A program made the position numbers and the translations under genes. Below the pieces are notes generated by a model, which was given only the letters and a program-made list of their open reading frames with translations, made no database searches and had not been told where the DNA came from. A DNA stretch of 64,000 nucleotides from Mucilaginibacter paludis DSM 18603 (GTDB taxonomy: Bacteria; Bacteroidota; Bacteroidia; Sphingobacteriales; Sphingobacteriaceae), in NCBI RefSeq assembly GCF_000166195.2, contig NZ_CM001403.1, positions 1,550,001 to 1,614,000 of the forward strand. The letters run 5' to 3'. This document shows positions 55,813 to 64,000 of the stretch, one piece after another; the stretch's first letter is position 1, and the number at the start of each line of letters is the position of its first letter.

Positions 55813-56493
55813 TTACAAATCCCTGATCTTACGAATCAGCTTTTCCAGCGCGGCTATCGCGACCTCTTTGTCCCTTTCTTCGGGATGGTACGAATTGCTC
55901 CGCATACTGTCCCACGATAGCTCCGCCTTGTTCGTCGTAGATAAATAAGGCACGATGGATCTGAAGACCTGACTTAAAGAGCGGGAAACGATCAGCTTGA
56001 TATCGTCCGCAGCTTTCAGTATGATTCCCATCTGGTCGATACTGAGGTCACAAATGATCTTAAAGATACCGGGTGCCGGTTGTGGTGCGATTTCATCTGC
56101 GGCACGTTTCACGGGAAGATAGGCCGGATACCTTTTTTCGATGGCATGAGACAGTTCATCTAAATAGGCTATGATCGCATCACCCGCAATTCCTAAAAGG
56201 CTGTCTTGGGGGTAGTTATCCTGATTAAACACCGCCTGTTTTTTTAACATCCGGATGGCCTGATCGTATTCCTCCAGTACCGCTTTCTTTTTCCTGGGTG
56301 AGAAAATCCAAAAGGTCTGTGCTTTCAGACTACCCAATACCTGATGGATTTCGGCTCCGAATTTAAACTTTAACTGCTCGATTTCGTCCGCTGCTAACAG
56401 CGTTACGCTACCTCTAACCGGGTTAAGGGTCTGCTCGATGGCTTCATCCAGCCAGGCAAACGGATAAGGTAGTTTTACTAATTGTTTTTTCAT
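55813..56493 (-). CDS. Unknown cytoplasmic protein
   Basis: 226 residues from Met 56493 (MKKQLVKLPYPFAWLDEAIEQTLNPVRGS); two earlier Met codons exist at 56505 and 56499. Helical, acidic and basic segments alternate (FSPRKKKAVLEEYDQAIRMLKKQ; DELSHAIEKRYPAYLPVKRAADEI). Convergent with the 55607 gene, 8 bp apart. No family recognised. Confidence 0.6.
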   Translation of the reverse strand: MKKQLVKLPYPFAWLDEAIEQTLNPVRGSVTLLAADEIEQLKFKFGAEIHQVLGSLKAQTFWIFSPRKKKAVLEEYDQAIRMLKKQAVFNQDNYPQDSLLGIAGDAIIAYLDELSHAIEKRYPAYLPVKRAADEIAPQPAPGIFKIICDLSIDQMGIILKAADDIKLIVSRSLSQVFRSIVPYLSTTNKAELSWDSMRSNSYHPEERDKEVAIAALEKLIRKIRDL

Positions 56494-56547
56494 ATACATT
56501 ACCATTAAAAGGGATTACCGGCCCTTGGTTATAAATATTTACTTATT

Positions 56548-56597
56548 GGCTTTAGGGGATGGCTGCCTGCGACCGCAGCCCTTTAATCCCCAAAGCC
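56548..56597. repeat. Nested hairpin in the 56.5-57.0 kb gap
   Basis: GGCTTT (56548) pairs with AAAGCC (56592-56597), GGGGA (56555-56559) with TCCCC (56587-56591), and GGCTGC (56561-56566) with GCAGCC (56575-56580) around CTGCGACC. The gap 56506-56986 has no supported gene; this is its only strong structure. Confidence 0.5.
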
Positions 56598-56986
56598 CGT
56601 AAAAATGAGCTATTGGTAATTTTTGAGATAGCTCGTTATCAGAACATTAGGGAGTAGCAAAAGTAAAAGCAGGCCTATTGCCGGTAAATAATCAAATCAG
56701 GTATTTCTGATCATTATATAGTGGTAAATTTCGTGACAAAGTGGCCCGTCGGTTCATCAAAATACTTCACCCTTTGCCGATGGTGCCCAACATTTTCTCA
56801 GGTCATAAACAAACAGTGCCTGGAATTTTCGGGACAGAAAGGCCGGAATCCTTGCCGGAGGCCATTTGAGAGGCTTAGTTATTGACTTAATTTAGCAGAT
56901 TAATATTCACGGCAAATGCGGGATATACTATTTTAAAAGAATTTCGGATTTGTTCTCCGCTGAGTGGTGACTAAAATAAACTCGAT

Positions 56987-57259
56987 ATGGTACTTGCCTC
57001 AATCATTTCCGGTAAAACACTCATACAGATTTTGTCAGTAGTCCTGATTATCCTGGGATAGGGGATAAAATATTGGATGAACCGCAGAAAATTCTACAGG
57101 CGTAATGCAGCAGGGATAGAAGGATTTAAATCGTATGAGAAAATGAGATTGACAGTCCTATTGGAAAATCTTGGCTGGCTTGTCGGTAATATCCTGATCA
57201 CCATCGGCATTTTAGCTTTTTTTCTAACTTTCGTGATGCCGTTAGGACATTATCGATAA
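56987..57259 (+). pseudogene. Small two-TM membrane protein interrupted by an in-frame TAG
   Basis: Frame from ATG 56987 encodes MVLASIISGKTLIQILSVVL then IILG, meets TAG at 57059-57061, and continues in the same frame through GIKYWMNRRKFYRRNAAGIEGFKSYEKM and a second TM helix to TAA at 57259. Both halves together resemble a small two-TM Bacteroidota protein. The ORF starting at 57077 would be only its second half. A point mutation or a sequencing error would explain it. Confidence 0.6.
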
Positions 57260-57800
57260 ACTATCCGGAACGTGCAAAGCAGATTTCAAAATTTGGGCAA
57301 GGTAGTTTCGCTTGACCCTTGAAAGGTGATTCGGCTTTGATAGTCCTTGCCTATTAAAAAAATCAAAAAATACGCTGTTGGTTTTGAAAAATTTCTACTC
57401 TTGCCCAGGCAATATTTATTAAGGCGCATGGTGGGCGCACAAAATGCGATTTTCGCCATGTACAATCCGCAAATCATTTTTCATACACCAGCAATTTGGA
57501 ATCTTTAAAAGATGTGCTAAAAATATTAGCAACCCTAACGAAGTTAAAAAAAATAATTTACAACTGCGGAAATTAAGAGTATTGGCAGAGGTAAAAATCT
57601 TCGGACAATATGGAATAGAGAAAGCCACATAGCTGATGGGCATATTAAAACCTAAAGGAAATTTGCATCCTATCCGCATTCTTGGTGTACGGCGTCGATA
57701 GCACTTTAGGGATCATTAACGCCACATCCAATCATTGGTACTTAATAAATCCGTCAGTATCACTGACTGAACTTAACCTTAAAAAAAGTTTAGTTAACCA

Positions 57801-57830
57801 TTGAGCAATTAAAAAACATCACTAAATTTA
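57801..57830 (+). promoter_or_regulatory. Bacteroidota-type promoter for the HExxH lipoprotein gene
   Basis: TTG at 57801-57803, 19-nt spacer, TAAATTTA at 57823-57830 (consensus TTTG-N19-21-TAnnTTTG). Start predicted near 57836, 29 nt before the ATG. A 6-bp inverted repeat GTCAGT-ATC-ACTGAC lies upstream at 57753-57767. The rest of the gap 57260-57800 has no ORF I support. Confidence 0.55.
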
Positions 57831-57864
57831 CGCTCAACATCCTATTCCTCTATCTATCATACGT

Positions 57865-59493
57865 ATGAAAAATAAATTCCTTTCGAATTTAGCCCCATTT
57901 AAAAGCAGGTCACTTTTGCTTTTAGTAAGTTTAATCCTCATCTGTTACAGCGCCTGTAAAAAGGATCACGATCTACCGCAATTATCATCTGCTTCGATAA
58001 AAGACCCGTTTATTGCCTCTTTAGCTGAAAATCTTAAAACATATGATAAATCTTTCATTGATTCGATTAATCAATTAGGAAAAATAGACTGGAATAATGT
58101 CATCGTCAGACACACTTCCAGTAGTGAAATGCCTGTTAATTTTATATTGCCTATTATCAAAGGCGATCAGCCTTGTAACCAGGTCATCGAATTTGGTTTT
58201 TCCAAAGACAAAAAATTTGTAAAGGCAGCAATCCGCAAATTAGAAACGGCGGTATTAAGTACCTCATCTTCGAACAAACAAATGATAACAGAACAAGAAC
58301 GTACTGAACATATTTTGTATCATTTTTCTCAAAGAGGGGTACGTGTGAGTAATTCAATTATCGAAGCAGAGCATCAGAGAGCCCAGTTATATACCCTGAA
58401 TAAAAAAAATGTATTGAAGGCTCCTTCCGTTGGGAAACAAAACAACAATATTAATAACCCGGCTCCCATCAGCTATTGCCAAACTCAATTGATTTTTGAT
58501 TTTTATATTAGCTACCAGATTGAAGTTAATAGTTCAAATTCCTATGATACATATTCAAAATTGCCTGAAGGAATGGAGCCAGCCACAATTCAATTTGAGC
58601 TCAGTAAATACTTTTTCGAGTATCTAATGTCCAATTATATTCCTTACTTAACCGATCAAAGCACTTGGAATACCAATGCGTTATTTATTTATAATATGGA
58701 TGATACGAATGGGCAATTAGGTTATTTTATCCAAGATGCTCTTCAATATGCAATGCAACAAGTTCAACAGGAGTACGCTCCTCAAATGTGGTCTATTGGT
58801 TTAAGTTATTTTAATTATAGCACACGATCCAATTGTAATGGTTCTACTACAGCTGACGGGGGGTGGGTTAGCCTGACGGATGATGATTCAACGCCGCCGG
58901 ATGATGCTGCTCTTGATACCATCAATCATGTCAAGAACCCTTGCTTAAAAAAGATGGTCTCGGAGGCCTTGAAAAACAACATCCAATATGAATTAAAAAA
59001 GTCGATGAACGGTATTTTCGCAAATAGTACCAAATTCAACTTAAGTTTTATTGACACTTTGTTAGAACCTCATACAGACGGTATAACAACTGTTACGCGA
59101 ACATCTACCTCAGCAATAGATGGAGGTTCTCGTTTGCGTATAGACGGAATAGACATAACAATAGCATTAAATTCATACACGCTGCCGGGGGCCTCAAAAG
59201 AGTATATTTCCGTTACAATCTTGCACGAAGCATTACACGCTTATTTTAGAACACTTGGTTATACCAGTTTTCAGCATGATGTCATGGTTACCTCATATAT
59301 ACCTTGGTTTGTAACGGCCTTACAAGGCTTGTATCCCAATATAACAGAACCGGATGCTAAAGCATTAGCCTATGGCGGACTTATGGATTCAGTAGCATTC
59401 TTCAGCTCGGAAGAGCAAGCTATGACGTCAGCCTATGGTATAGTTAACAACAATTATAAAACTGCGGCAAGCGGAACACCATGCAACCTCTAA
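57865..59493 (+). CDS. Secreted lipoprotein with HExxH zinc-metallopeptidase motif
   Basis: 542 residues. Lipoprotein leader (LLLLVSLILICYSAC then KKD). The N-terminal ~200 residues show QMITEQERTEHILYHFSQRGVRV. Near the C-terminus VTILHEALHAYFRTLGY carries HEALH at residues 454-458, the HExxH zinc-binding motif of zincin peptidases, followed by a Tyr/Phe-rich stretch and EEQAMTSAYG, where a third ligand (Glu or His) could lie. No named family recognised. Coupled with the next gene (1-bp gap). Probably acts at the cell surface. Confidence 0.7.
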   Translation: MKNKFLSNLAPFKSRSLLLLVSLILICYSACKKDHDLPQLSSASIKDPFIASLAENLKTYDKSFIDSINQLGKIDWNNVIVRHTSSSEMPVNFILPIIKGDQPCNQVIEFGFSKDKKFVKAAIRKLETAVLSTSSSNKQMITEQERTEHILYHFSQRGVRVSNSIIEAEHQRAQLYTLNKKNVLKAPSVGKQNNNINNPAPISYCQTQLIFDFYISYQIEVNSSNSYDTYSKLPEGMEPATIQFELSKYFFEYLMSNYIPYLTDQSTWNTNALFIYNMDDTNGQLGYFIQDALQYAMQQVQQEYAPQMWSIGLSYFNYSTRSNCNGSTTADGGWVSLTDDDSTPPDDAALDTINHVKNPCLKKMVSEALKNNIQYELKKSMNGIFANSTKFNLSFIDTLLEPHTDGITTVTRTSTSAIDGGSRLRIDGIDITIALNSYTLPGASKEYISVTILHEALHAYFRTLGYTSFQHDVMVTSYIPWFVTALQGLYPNITEPDAKALAYGGLMDSVAFFSSEEQAMTSAYGIVNNNYKTAASGTPCNL

Positions 59494-59494
59494 T

Positions 59495-59974
59495 ATGAAA
59501 ACATTACTTATTTCACTTACGTTTCTCCTATCGTTTCTCGTATCATTTGGCCAACAGAAAAGAACCGGTTTTGATGATTTTCACAGCTTTGTACAGGAAA
59601 AGTATAACGTTCCGGCTTCAGTTAGAAATAACTGCGATTGGCAATACGCGATAGTTAAACTTACTGTAGATGACAATAACAGGGTTACCAACTACACTAC
59701 CCTTAATGAGGTATCAAAGGATTTTTTTAATAGCCTTGCCCATTTGAAGGGATATCAATTTAACAGGAATATCCCCATACATAAAAGACCTGTGGTTTTT
59801 TATCTTACCATTGAAAACGATGAACATCCTTGTGACGTGCCGCCAAAGCACATTACATCAGCAATGGCAACTTCAAGCGTTTTTGCCTATTTACATGCAC
59901 AACAGGAGAAACAACCTAACACATTATTTATATTCAATCCTATCGTCATTCTTCTTTTAGAACCGGTAAAGTGA
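59495..59974 (+). CDS. Small exported protein, TonB-C-like
   Basis: 159 residues. Signal peptide (LLISLTFLLSFLVSFGQ), then KYNVPASVRNNCDWQYAIVKLTVDDNNRVTNYTTLNEVSKDFFNSLAHLKGYQFN, which recalls the beta-alpha-beta TonB-C/energy-transducer-like fold seen in short exported Bacteroidota proteins. It directly follows the HExxH lipoprotein gene and is likely its partner. Fold assignment tentative. Confidence 0.6.
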   Translation: MKTLLISLTFLLSFLVSFGQQKRTGFDDFHSFVQEKYNVPASVRNNCDWQYAIVKLTVDDNNRVTNYTTLNEVSKDFFNSLAHLKGYQFNRNIPIHKRPVVFYLTIENDEHPCDVPPKHITSAMATSSVFAYLHAQQEKQPNTLFIFNPIVILLLEPVK

Positions 59975-60275
59975 TCAGGGTTATTAACAATCCCTAAAAT
60001 AAATCATCTACATAAAGCTCAGACGCTTGGCACACCAGTTAGACTACATTCACAATAATCATTTAATTAAAGGTCTGGGCTTTATTGATCATAATGATAT
60101 CTGTCCTACTTAAATCCAACAATGAAGGATATGGCAGCAACAAACCTGCATAAAAATTGAAAAGGCCAAATGCACGCTTACCCTGTCGCCTTACCTGTGA
60201 AACGCACATTCCATTTTGGCTGGCCGGGCATACACCACCACTTTCAGGGTCATGGTTAACAGCGATTACCATCTT

Positions 60276-60482
60276 TCAACAATTCACTGTGATACTCCGG
60301 GCATTAGCGTTGATCTCTGCTTTAAAAGCAGGGACATTTGCCCTCTTGCTGATATAGTCCCGTTTAATCAGGGGCTCAATGATACTCGCGGGTGTAGGTA
60401 GAGGGTGTAGGTCTAAGCCGGTATCTTTCATGGCCCGCCTTAGTTCCTCGTCGTCAATTTCCTTCCTTGCCGTTCCATCCTT
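60276..60482 (-). pseudogene. Remnant resembling a topoisomerase IA (TopB-like) segment
   Basis: Reading the minus strand gives DDEELRRAMKDTGL ... TPASIIEPLIKRDYISKRANVPAF before a stop at 60276-60278. The conserved topo IA segment reads roughly DEELREAMKD-G-GTPATRA-IIE-L--RDYI, so this looks like an eroded copy; the GTPATR part is disturbed, suggesting an indel. A stop precedes it at about 60483. The rest of 59975-60616 has no other supported gene. Confidence 0.45.
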
Positions 60483-60616
60483 TTAACAAACTGGCAATTG
60501 TACTTATTTATATCCTGAAATTAAAGAATTTTAGCAAGATGTATTTGCCAATATGAAAAAATACTACGATATTAATGTCGCATAATTTTTCTATCAAAGA
60601 CTTACTATTTGACCAT

Positions 60617-61966
60617 ATGAGTTATTGTATAAAGCTGTTTTCTATAACAATTTATTTATTATTAATAGAAAATTTGTCTGCCTTCTCTCAAGTTAAACTT
60701 TCCTTAAAACAAGCTATAAATATTGCATTAACTGACAATTTACAGGTTAAACAATCTCAAGTTACAGAAAGTATTGCAAACCAAAATTTCCGTCAATCGA
60801 AATTCAATATTTTACCTACCCTTAATGCTAATATTAATGAAAGTTTAAACTTTGGTAGGAGTTTAGATTATACCACTTATTCCTATGTAACCCAAAAAAC
60901 TAATCTGGCAAATGAGTCTATTACTACAAGTGTTACTCTTTTTCAGGGACTTCAAAAGATAAACCAGATCGCGGCTAACAGATTATTATTTCAATCCGAT
61001 AAAAGTGCGACACAAAAAGTTAAAAATGATTTGATGCTTGAAGTAATCAATAATTATATAACAATTTTGAGTAGCCAAGATCAACTTACTGCGGCACAAC
61101 AACAATTAGACTTAGCTAAACAGCAATTAGACGTGTCTACAAAGATCTTCAATGCAGGTAAAAAAATGGCTTCTGATGTTTCAGTAGCAAAATCTCAGGT
61201 TGCTAAAGCTGAGTTAAATATCACCACCATACAAAATCAGTTGAATAACTCTGTTGTTAATTTTAAACAGCTTTTAAATTTATCACCAGAAACTAAAATA
61301 AATTTAAGTGAACCTAAAAACGATGAAGTTCAATTTCAGGAAAAAGCTACTTTAGATATCTACAATAAAGCTCTGCATGTTTTACCGGAAACTAATAAAG
61401 CATTGTATGCCAGGCTTTATGCTGAAAAGCAAGTGATGATCCAAAAGGGAGCCTATTATCCGAGTATTGTGTTATCAAGTGGTATTGCAAGTAACTATTC
61501 ACATATTTTGGGGATGGACTCCATGTTCTTTACTCCACAAAGCCGCTTTTTAACTCAGTTTAAAATCAATTTAACTGAATACGTCCAGGTATCGTTGAGT
61601 ATACCAATATTTAATAATTTTAGTACGAGAATAAATGTTAAAAAAGCCAAATTAGATCTTGAAAGTGCAAGATTAGATGAGGAAACAACTAAAAATGAGA
61701 TTTACAAAGTCGTGAATCAAGCCAATGAAGATCTTACCGCCGCGAAAAAGACATACGAATACAGTAAAGAAGAGTACAATGCAACGTTAGATACGTATAA
61801 CACTATGTACAAACGGTATCTAACCGGTCTCTCCAATCCAATAGATGTAAACCAGGCGCAAAATGAAATGAACAGTGCTCAATTTGATTTAATTCATGCA
61901 AAATATGATCTCTTGTTAAAATCTGAAATAATCGACTTCTATCAAGGTCGATCAATGGATTATTAA
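60617..61966 (+). CDS. TolC-family outer-membrane efflux protein
   Basis: 449 residues from ATG 60617 (MSYCIKLFSITIYLLLIENLSAFSQ as signal peptide); ATG 60575 adds 14 residues. Typical TolC layout: VKLSLKQAINIALTDNLQVKQSQ, a pair of long coiled-coil repeats (SSQDQLTAAQQQLDLAKQQLDVSTKIFNAGKKMASDVSVAKSQVAKAEL), GAYYPSI...S, and a second repeat ending GLSNPIDVNQAQNEMNSAQFDLIHAKYDLLLKSEIIDFYQG. Outer-membrane channel for the convergent HlyD/ABC genes. Confidence 0.94.
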   Translation: MSYCIKLFSITIYLLLIENLSAFSQVKLSLKQAINIALTDNLQVKQSQVTESIANQNFRQSKFNILPTLNANINESLNFGRSLDYTTYSYVTQKTNLANESITTSVTLFQGLQKINQIAANRLLFQSDKSATQKVKNDLMLEVINNYITILSSQDQLTAAQQQLDLAKQQLDVSTKIFNAGKKMASDVSVAKSQVAKAELNITTIQNQLNNSVVNFKQLLNLSPETKINLSEPKNDEVQFQEKATLDIYNKALHVLPETNKALYARLYAEKQVMIQKGAYYPSIVLSSGIASNYSHILGMDSMFFTPQSRFLTQFKINLTEYVQVSLSIPIFNNFSTRINVKKAKLDLESARLDEETTKNEIYKVVNQANEDLTAAKKTYEYSKEEYNATLDTYNTMYKRYLTGLSNPIDVNQAQNEMNSAQFDLIHAKYDLLLKSEIIDFYQGRSMDY

Positions 61967-61998
61967 ATGCTTAGACATGGTAAGTGGACTGTCTATTG

Positions 61999-63315
61999 CT
62001 AATTTTTATTTGTAACGTATTTTAAATTATCGAAGAATCGTGAGAGTAAGCTTCTTTCATTGCTAACAATATCTGCAGTCCCTTTAATTTCATACTTAAA
62101 CTCTAAATTAGATTTATAGTTAGTAGTAAGCCCGTTCGGCAACGTTACTTCAACAAGGTATATGTCGACATCATCTTGATTCACTTTCATTTTGCTTTTT
62201 GTTAAAGATATAGATGATACCAAGCCCGATACCGAACCGTATTCTTCAAAAGGATAATTGTCAAGTTTAATGATTACTTTTTGGCCAATCTTAACTTTAC
62301 CAGCACCATTAGCAGGTAGATCAACTTGCCCGATAATATGATTTTTGTCAGGTACGACAGTAAAGACATCCTCTCCTGATTGTACAAATTGGTTCTTAGT
62401 CCAAAATTTAGAGAATTCAAGTATTCCAGACATAGGAGATTTAAAAACAAATTTTTGTTCCCAGGCCTTGATTGCGTCTTTAAGATCACCATAAGAGGTT
62501 AATACATCCAAGTTCATTTGGCTTTCTTCATCATCTTTTTGAATTGAAAGTTGTTGAAGTTTATTTTGATCAGTTGAGATAGTTTCTTCGGTACTATTTA
62601 TATCTGTAACGATACTCTGATAATTTTCTTTACTGCTTAAAAAGCTAATATTGCTTCGATCAAAATCTTCCTCAGTTGCTGCTTTTTGAGAAAAAAGGAT
62701 AGAATCCCTATTAGCAATTTTTTTGCTAAGCATCATATTGCGCTCTCTGGTCGCCTTCAATTTCCCGTACGTTTCCAGGAGGTAAGTAGATTGTTGAATT
62801 TGCTGTTGAAGTCCCTCTTGTTGCTTGAGATATACATTGCCCACATTATAATCATAAATTTTATGCAAGGCATTTAGAAAAGCATAATATTTAACATTTA
62901 CATCCCCTAAAGAAAGGTTGCCGGGAAACTTGGAGAATGCATGTTGATATGATCCTTTAATATTAAAACTTTCAACTAAATCTCTTACCTTAATCATATC
63001 CCGAGTATTAGACGGATTCTGTATTACAGCAATATAATCGCCTTCTTTTACAAATTCCTTAAGTTGATAGTTTAATTCAACTAATTTCCCTGATGTATTT
63101 GCCACTAATTTAACCGGAGCATATTTCGCATTAATTATGATAGTACCCGTGACCGTATCCGGGTATTGGATAATCATCCCGAAAGAGAGCAGCAAAATGA
63201 CTAGTACCAAAACAATTCCGGTGACCCAATATCCGAATTTATTAGGCATCCGGTCGATTATATCCTGAACGGGTTCGCTTCTTTCAGTTTCGCTTCTTTC
63301 TTGTGATAGTATCAT
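61999..63315 (-). CDS. HlyD-family membrane-fusion protein of type I secretion
   Basis: 438 residues from ATG 63315, 1 bp after the ABC gene stop; the 17-codon extension overlaps it and is dropped. One N-terminal TM helix (YWVTGIVLVLVILLLSFGMII), biotinyl-lipoyl half (VKLVANTSGKLVELNYQLKEFVKEGDYIAVIQNP), a long coiled coil (~150-280), the second lipoyl half (FKSPMSGILEFSKFWTKNQFVQSGEDVFTVVPD) and a beta-barrel. Links the ABC transporter to TolC. Confidence 0.92.
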   Translation of the reverse strand: MILSQERSETERSEPVQDIIDRMPNKFGYWVTGIVLVLVILLLSFGMIIQYPDTVTGTIIINAKYAPVKLVANTSGKLVELNYQLKEFVKEGDYIAVIQNPSNTRDMIKVRDLVESFNIKGSYQHAFSKFPGNLSLGDVNVKYYAFLNALHKIYDYNVGNVYLKQQEGLQQQIQQSTYLLETYGKLKATRERNMMLSKKIANRDSILFSQKAATEEDFDRSNISFLSSKENYQSIVTDINSTEETISTDQNKLQQLSIQKDDEESQMNLDVLTSYGDLKDAIKAWEQKFVFKSPMSGILEFSKFWTKNQFVQSGEDVFTVVPDKNHIIGQVDLPANGAGKVKIGQKVIIKLDNYPFEEYGSVSGLVSSISLTKSKMKVNQDDVDIYLVEVTLPNGLTTNYKSNLEFKYEIKGTADIVSNERSLLSRFFDNLKYVTNKN

Positions 63316-63316
63316 A

Positions 63317-64000
63317 TTATAAAAGATCAGCAAATCGTTCCGCTGATTTGGTTGGAGACGTTTCAATTTTCACAGATGGTGCACTATCAAATTGACTATG
63401 GACAAGTTGAGCGTAATGTCCCTTTTTTGCAAGTAGAGATTCGTGATTACCTATTTCTGCAATCATGCCATCCTTAACCACAATAATTTGAAAGGCTTTA
63501 CGAATAGTACTTAATCGGTGTGCCACTACAATAACCGTTTTTTCATTGAAAACATCATCTAAAGCATTTACGATTTTCTGTTCATTGATCGTATCTAATG
63601 AATTTGTCGCTTCGTCAAAAAATAAGAAATCAGGATTTTTATATAAGGCTCTGGCAATGAGTATCCGTTGTTTCTGGCCTCCGCTTAGTCCTCTGCCCAT
63701 TTCACCCATTACTGTATTATATCCTTGTGATAATTGTTCAATTTCTGTAGCAATGTTAGCTGTAGTGACAGCTTTTTTCAATTTTTCAAAATCGATTTTT
63801 TCATCCCCTAAAACAATGTTATTGATAATTGTATCATTAAATATTTTTCCATCCTGCATGACTGCGCCGCAGCGGTCACGCCACTGTTTCAAACTAATAT
63901 TTTTGATATTCATTCCACCGATCAAAACTTCTCCGAACGTTGGGTTGTATAATCTTAAAAGCAACTTTAGAAGTGTTGATTTACCACTTCCGCTATCACC
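63317..64000 (-). CDS. ABC transporter of type I secretion, C-terminal ATPase part (5' end outside window)
   Basis: 227 residues visible; the frame is open to base 64000. Walker A GDSGSGKST at the edge, Q-loop region (CGAVMQDGKIFND), signature LSGGQKQR, Walker B FLFFDEATNSLDT, switch His VVAHRLSTI. The QDGKIFNDTIINNIVLG and GYNTVMGEMGRGLSGG text fits bacteriocin/peptide exporters fused to TM and maybe C39 peptidase domains, which would lie to the right. Confidence 0.93.
   Translation of the reverse strand, partial: GDSGSGKSTLLKLLLRLYNPTFGEVLIGGMNIKNISLKQWRDRCGAVMQDGKIFNDTIINNIVLGDEKIDFEKLKKAVTTANIATEIEQLSQGYNTVMGEMGRGLSGGQKQRILIARALYKNPDFLFFDEATNSLDTINEQKIVNALDDVFNEKTVIVVAHRLSTIRKAFQIIVVKDGMIAEIGNHESLLAKKGHYAQLVHSQFDSAPSVKIETSPTKSAERFADLL

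Larger units (their letters stand above)
28198..57259. mobile_element. Probable integrative conjugative element 2 (int plus tra2), limits approximate
   Basis: Begins at a candidate core site and integrase and runs through ORF6N, the thioredoxin and two-component cargo, an excisionase-like gene, tra2 and DUF3560 to the broken membrane gene. No relaxase or coupling protein is present. The right end is unknown; no copy of the candidate core site was found there. Confidence 0.4.

Noticed and set aside
57286..57679. Several short ORFs in both strands of the 57.3-57.7 kb gap
   Set aside because: Overlap each other in different frames, no consistent composition and no motif; treated as non-coding.
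60063..60272. Minus-strand 69-codon ORF
   Set aside because: Different frame from the topoisomerase-like remnant; no signal peptide or motif.

Overview
The window reads as chromosomal DNA of a Bacteroidota bacterium, most likely Sphingobacteriaceae (Mucilaginibacter/Pedobacter type). The signs are TonB receptors with STN and carboxypeptidase-regulatory-like domains, Bacteroidota-only families (DUF4397, DUF5689, DUF4134, DUF4133, DUF4141, DUF3945-like, RteC, ORF6N), promoters of the TAnnTTTG type and little Shine-Dalgarno sequence. The genus is inferred from style, not from a marker gene. No rRNA, canonical tRNA or CRISPR array was seen.

Layout. 1-7.2 kb: the 3' part of a TonB-dependent receptor followed by three lipoprotein genes, an outer-membrane uptake locus. 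7.2-9.8 kb: small membrane ORFs, a strongly structured non-coding segment with pseudoknot potential (8081-8219), a GNAT acetyltransferase and a membrane-anchored LuxR-type regulator. 9.8-21.9 kb: an RteC-family regulator and a complete-looking stretch of a CTnDOT-type transfer operon (tra1: traE, F, G, three traI-like genes, J, K, L, M, a DUF3945-like gene, and a histone-H1-like gene). 22.0-27.1 kb: a tRNA-like mini RNA with a small membrane ORF, then pstSCAB phosphate uptake genes and a DNase-I-fold phosphodiesterase. 27.1-28.5 kb: a large imperfect inverted repeat, a conjugative-element gene that looks cut short, and a probable element junction. 28.5-33.8 kb: tyrosine recombinase, ORF6N protein, thioredoxin-like protein, LytS/LytTR two-component pair, and a 3' remnant of a second ORF6N gene. 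33.8-52.8 kb (minus strand): a second, diverged transfer operon (tra2) with a giant DarB-like methyltransferase-helicase placed between traE and traF. 53-57.3 kb: DUF3560 protein, small unknown genes, several strong inverted repeats, and a membrane gene broken by an in-frame stop. 57.8-60.5 kb: a secreted HExxH lipoprotein, a small exported partner and a possible topoisomerase remnant. 60.6-64 kb: type I secretion genes (TolC-like, HlyD-like, ABC ATPase cut by the window edge).

How it fits together. tra1 and tra2 are paralogous transfer modules in opposite orientation that share a core order but differ in accessory genes. Neither carries a recognisable traN (VirB9-like), relaxase or coupling protein in this window, so each is either incomplete or dependent on genes elsewhere. 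The most unusual material is regulatory: the GNAT-LuxR-RteC segment ahead of tra1 is full of structured RNA and operator-like repeats, and a second structured RNA with a canonical T-arm lies just beyond tra1. These look like a control circuit for transfer and are the best candidates here for something undescribed. All family calls are from reading motifs; no database search was possible.
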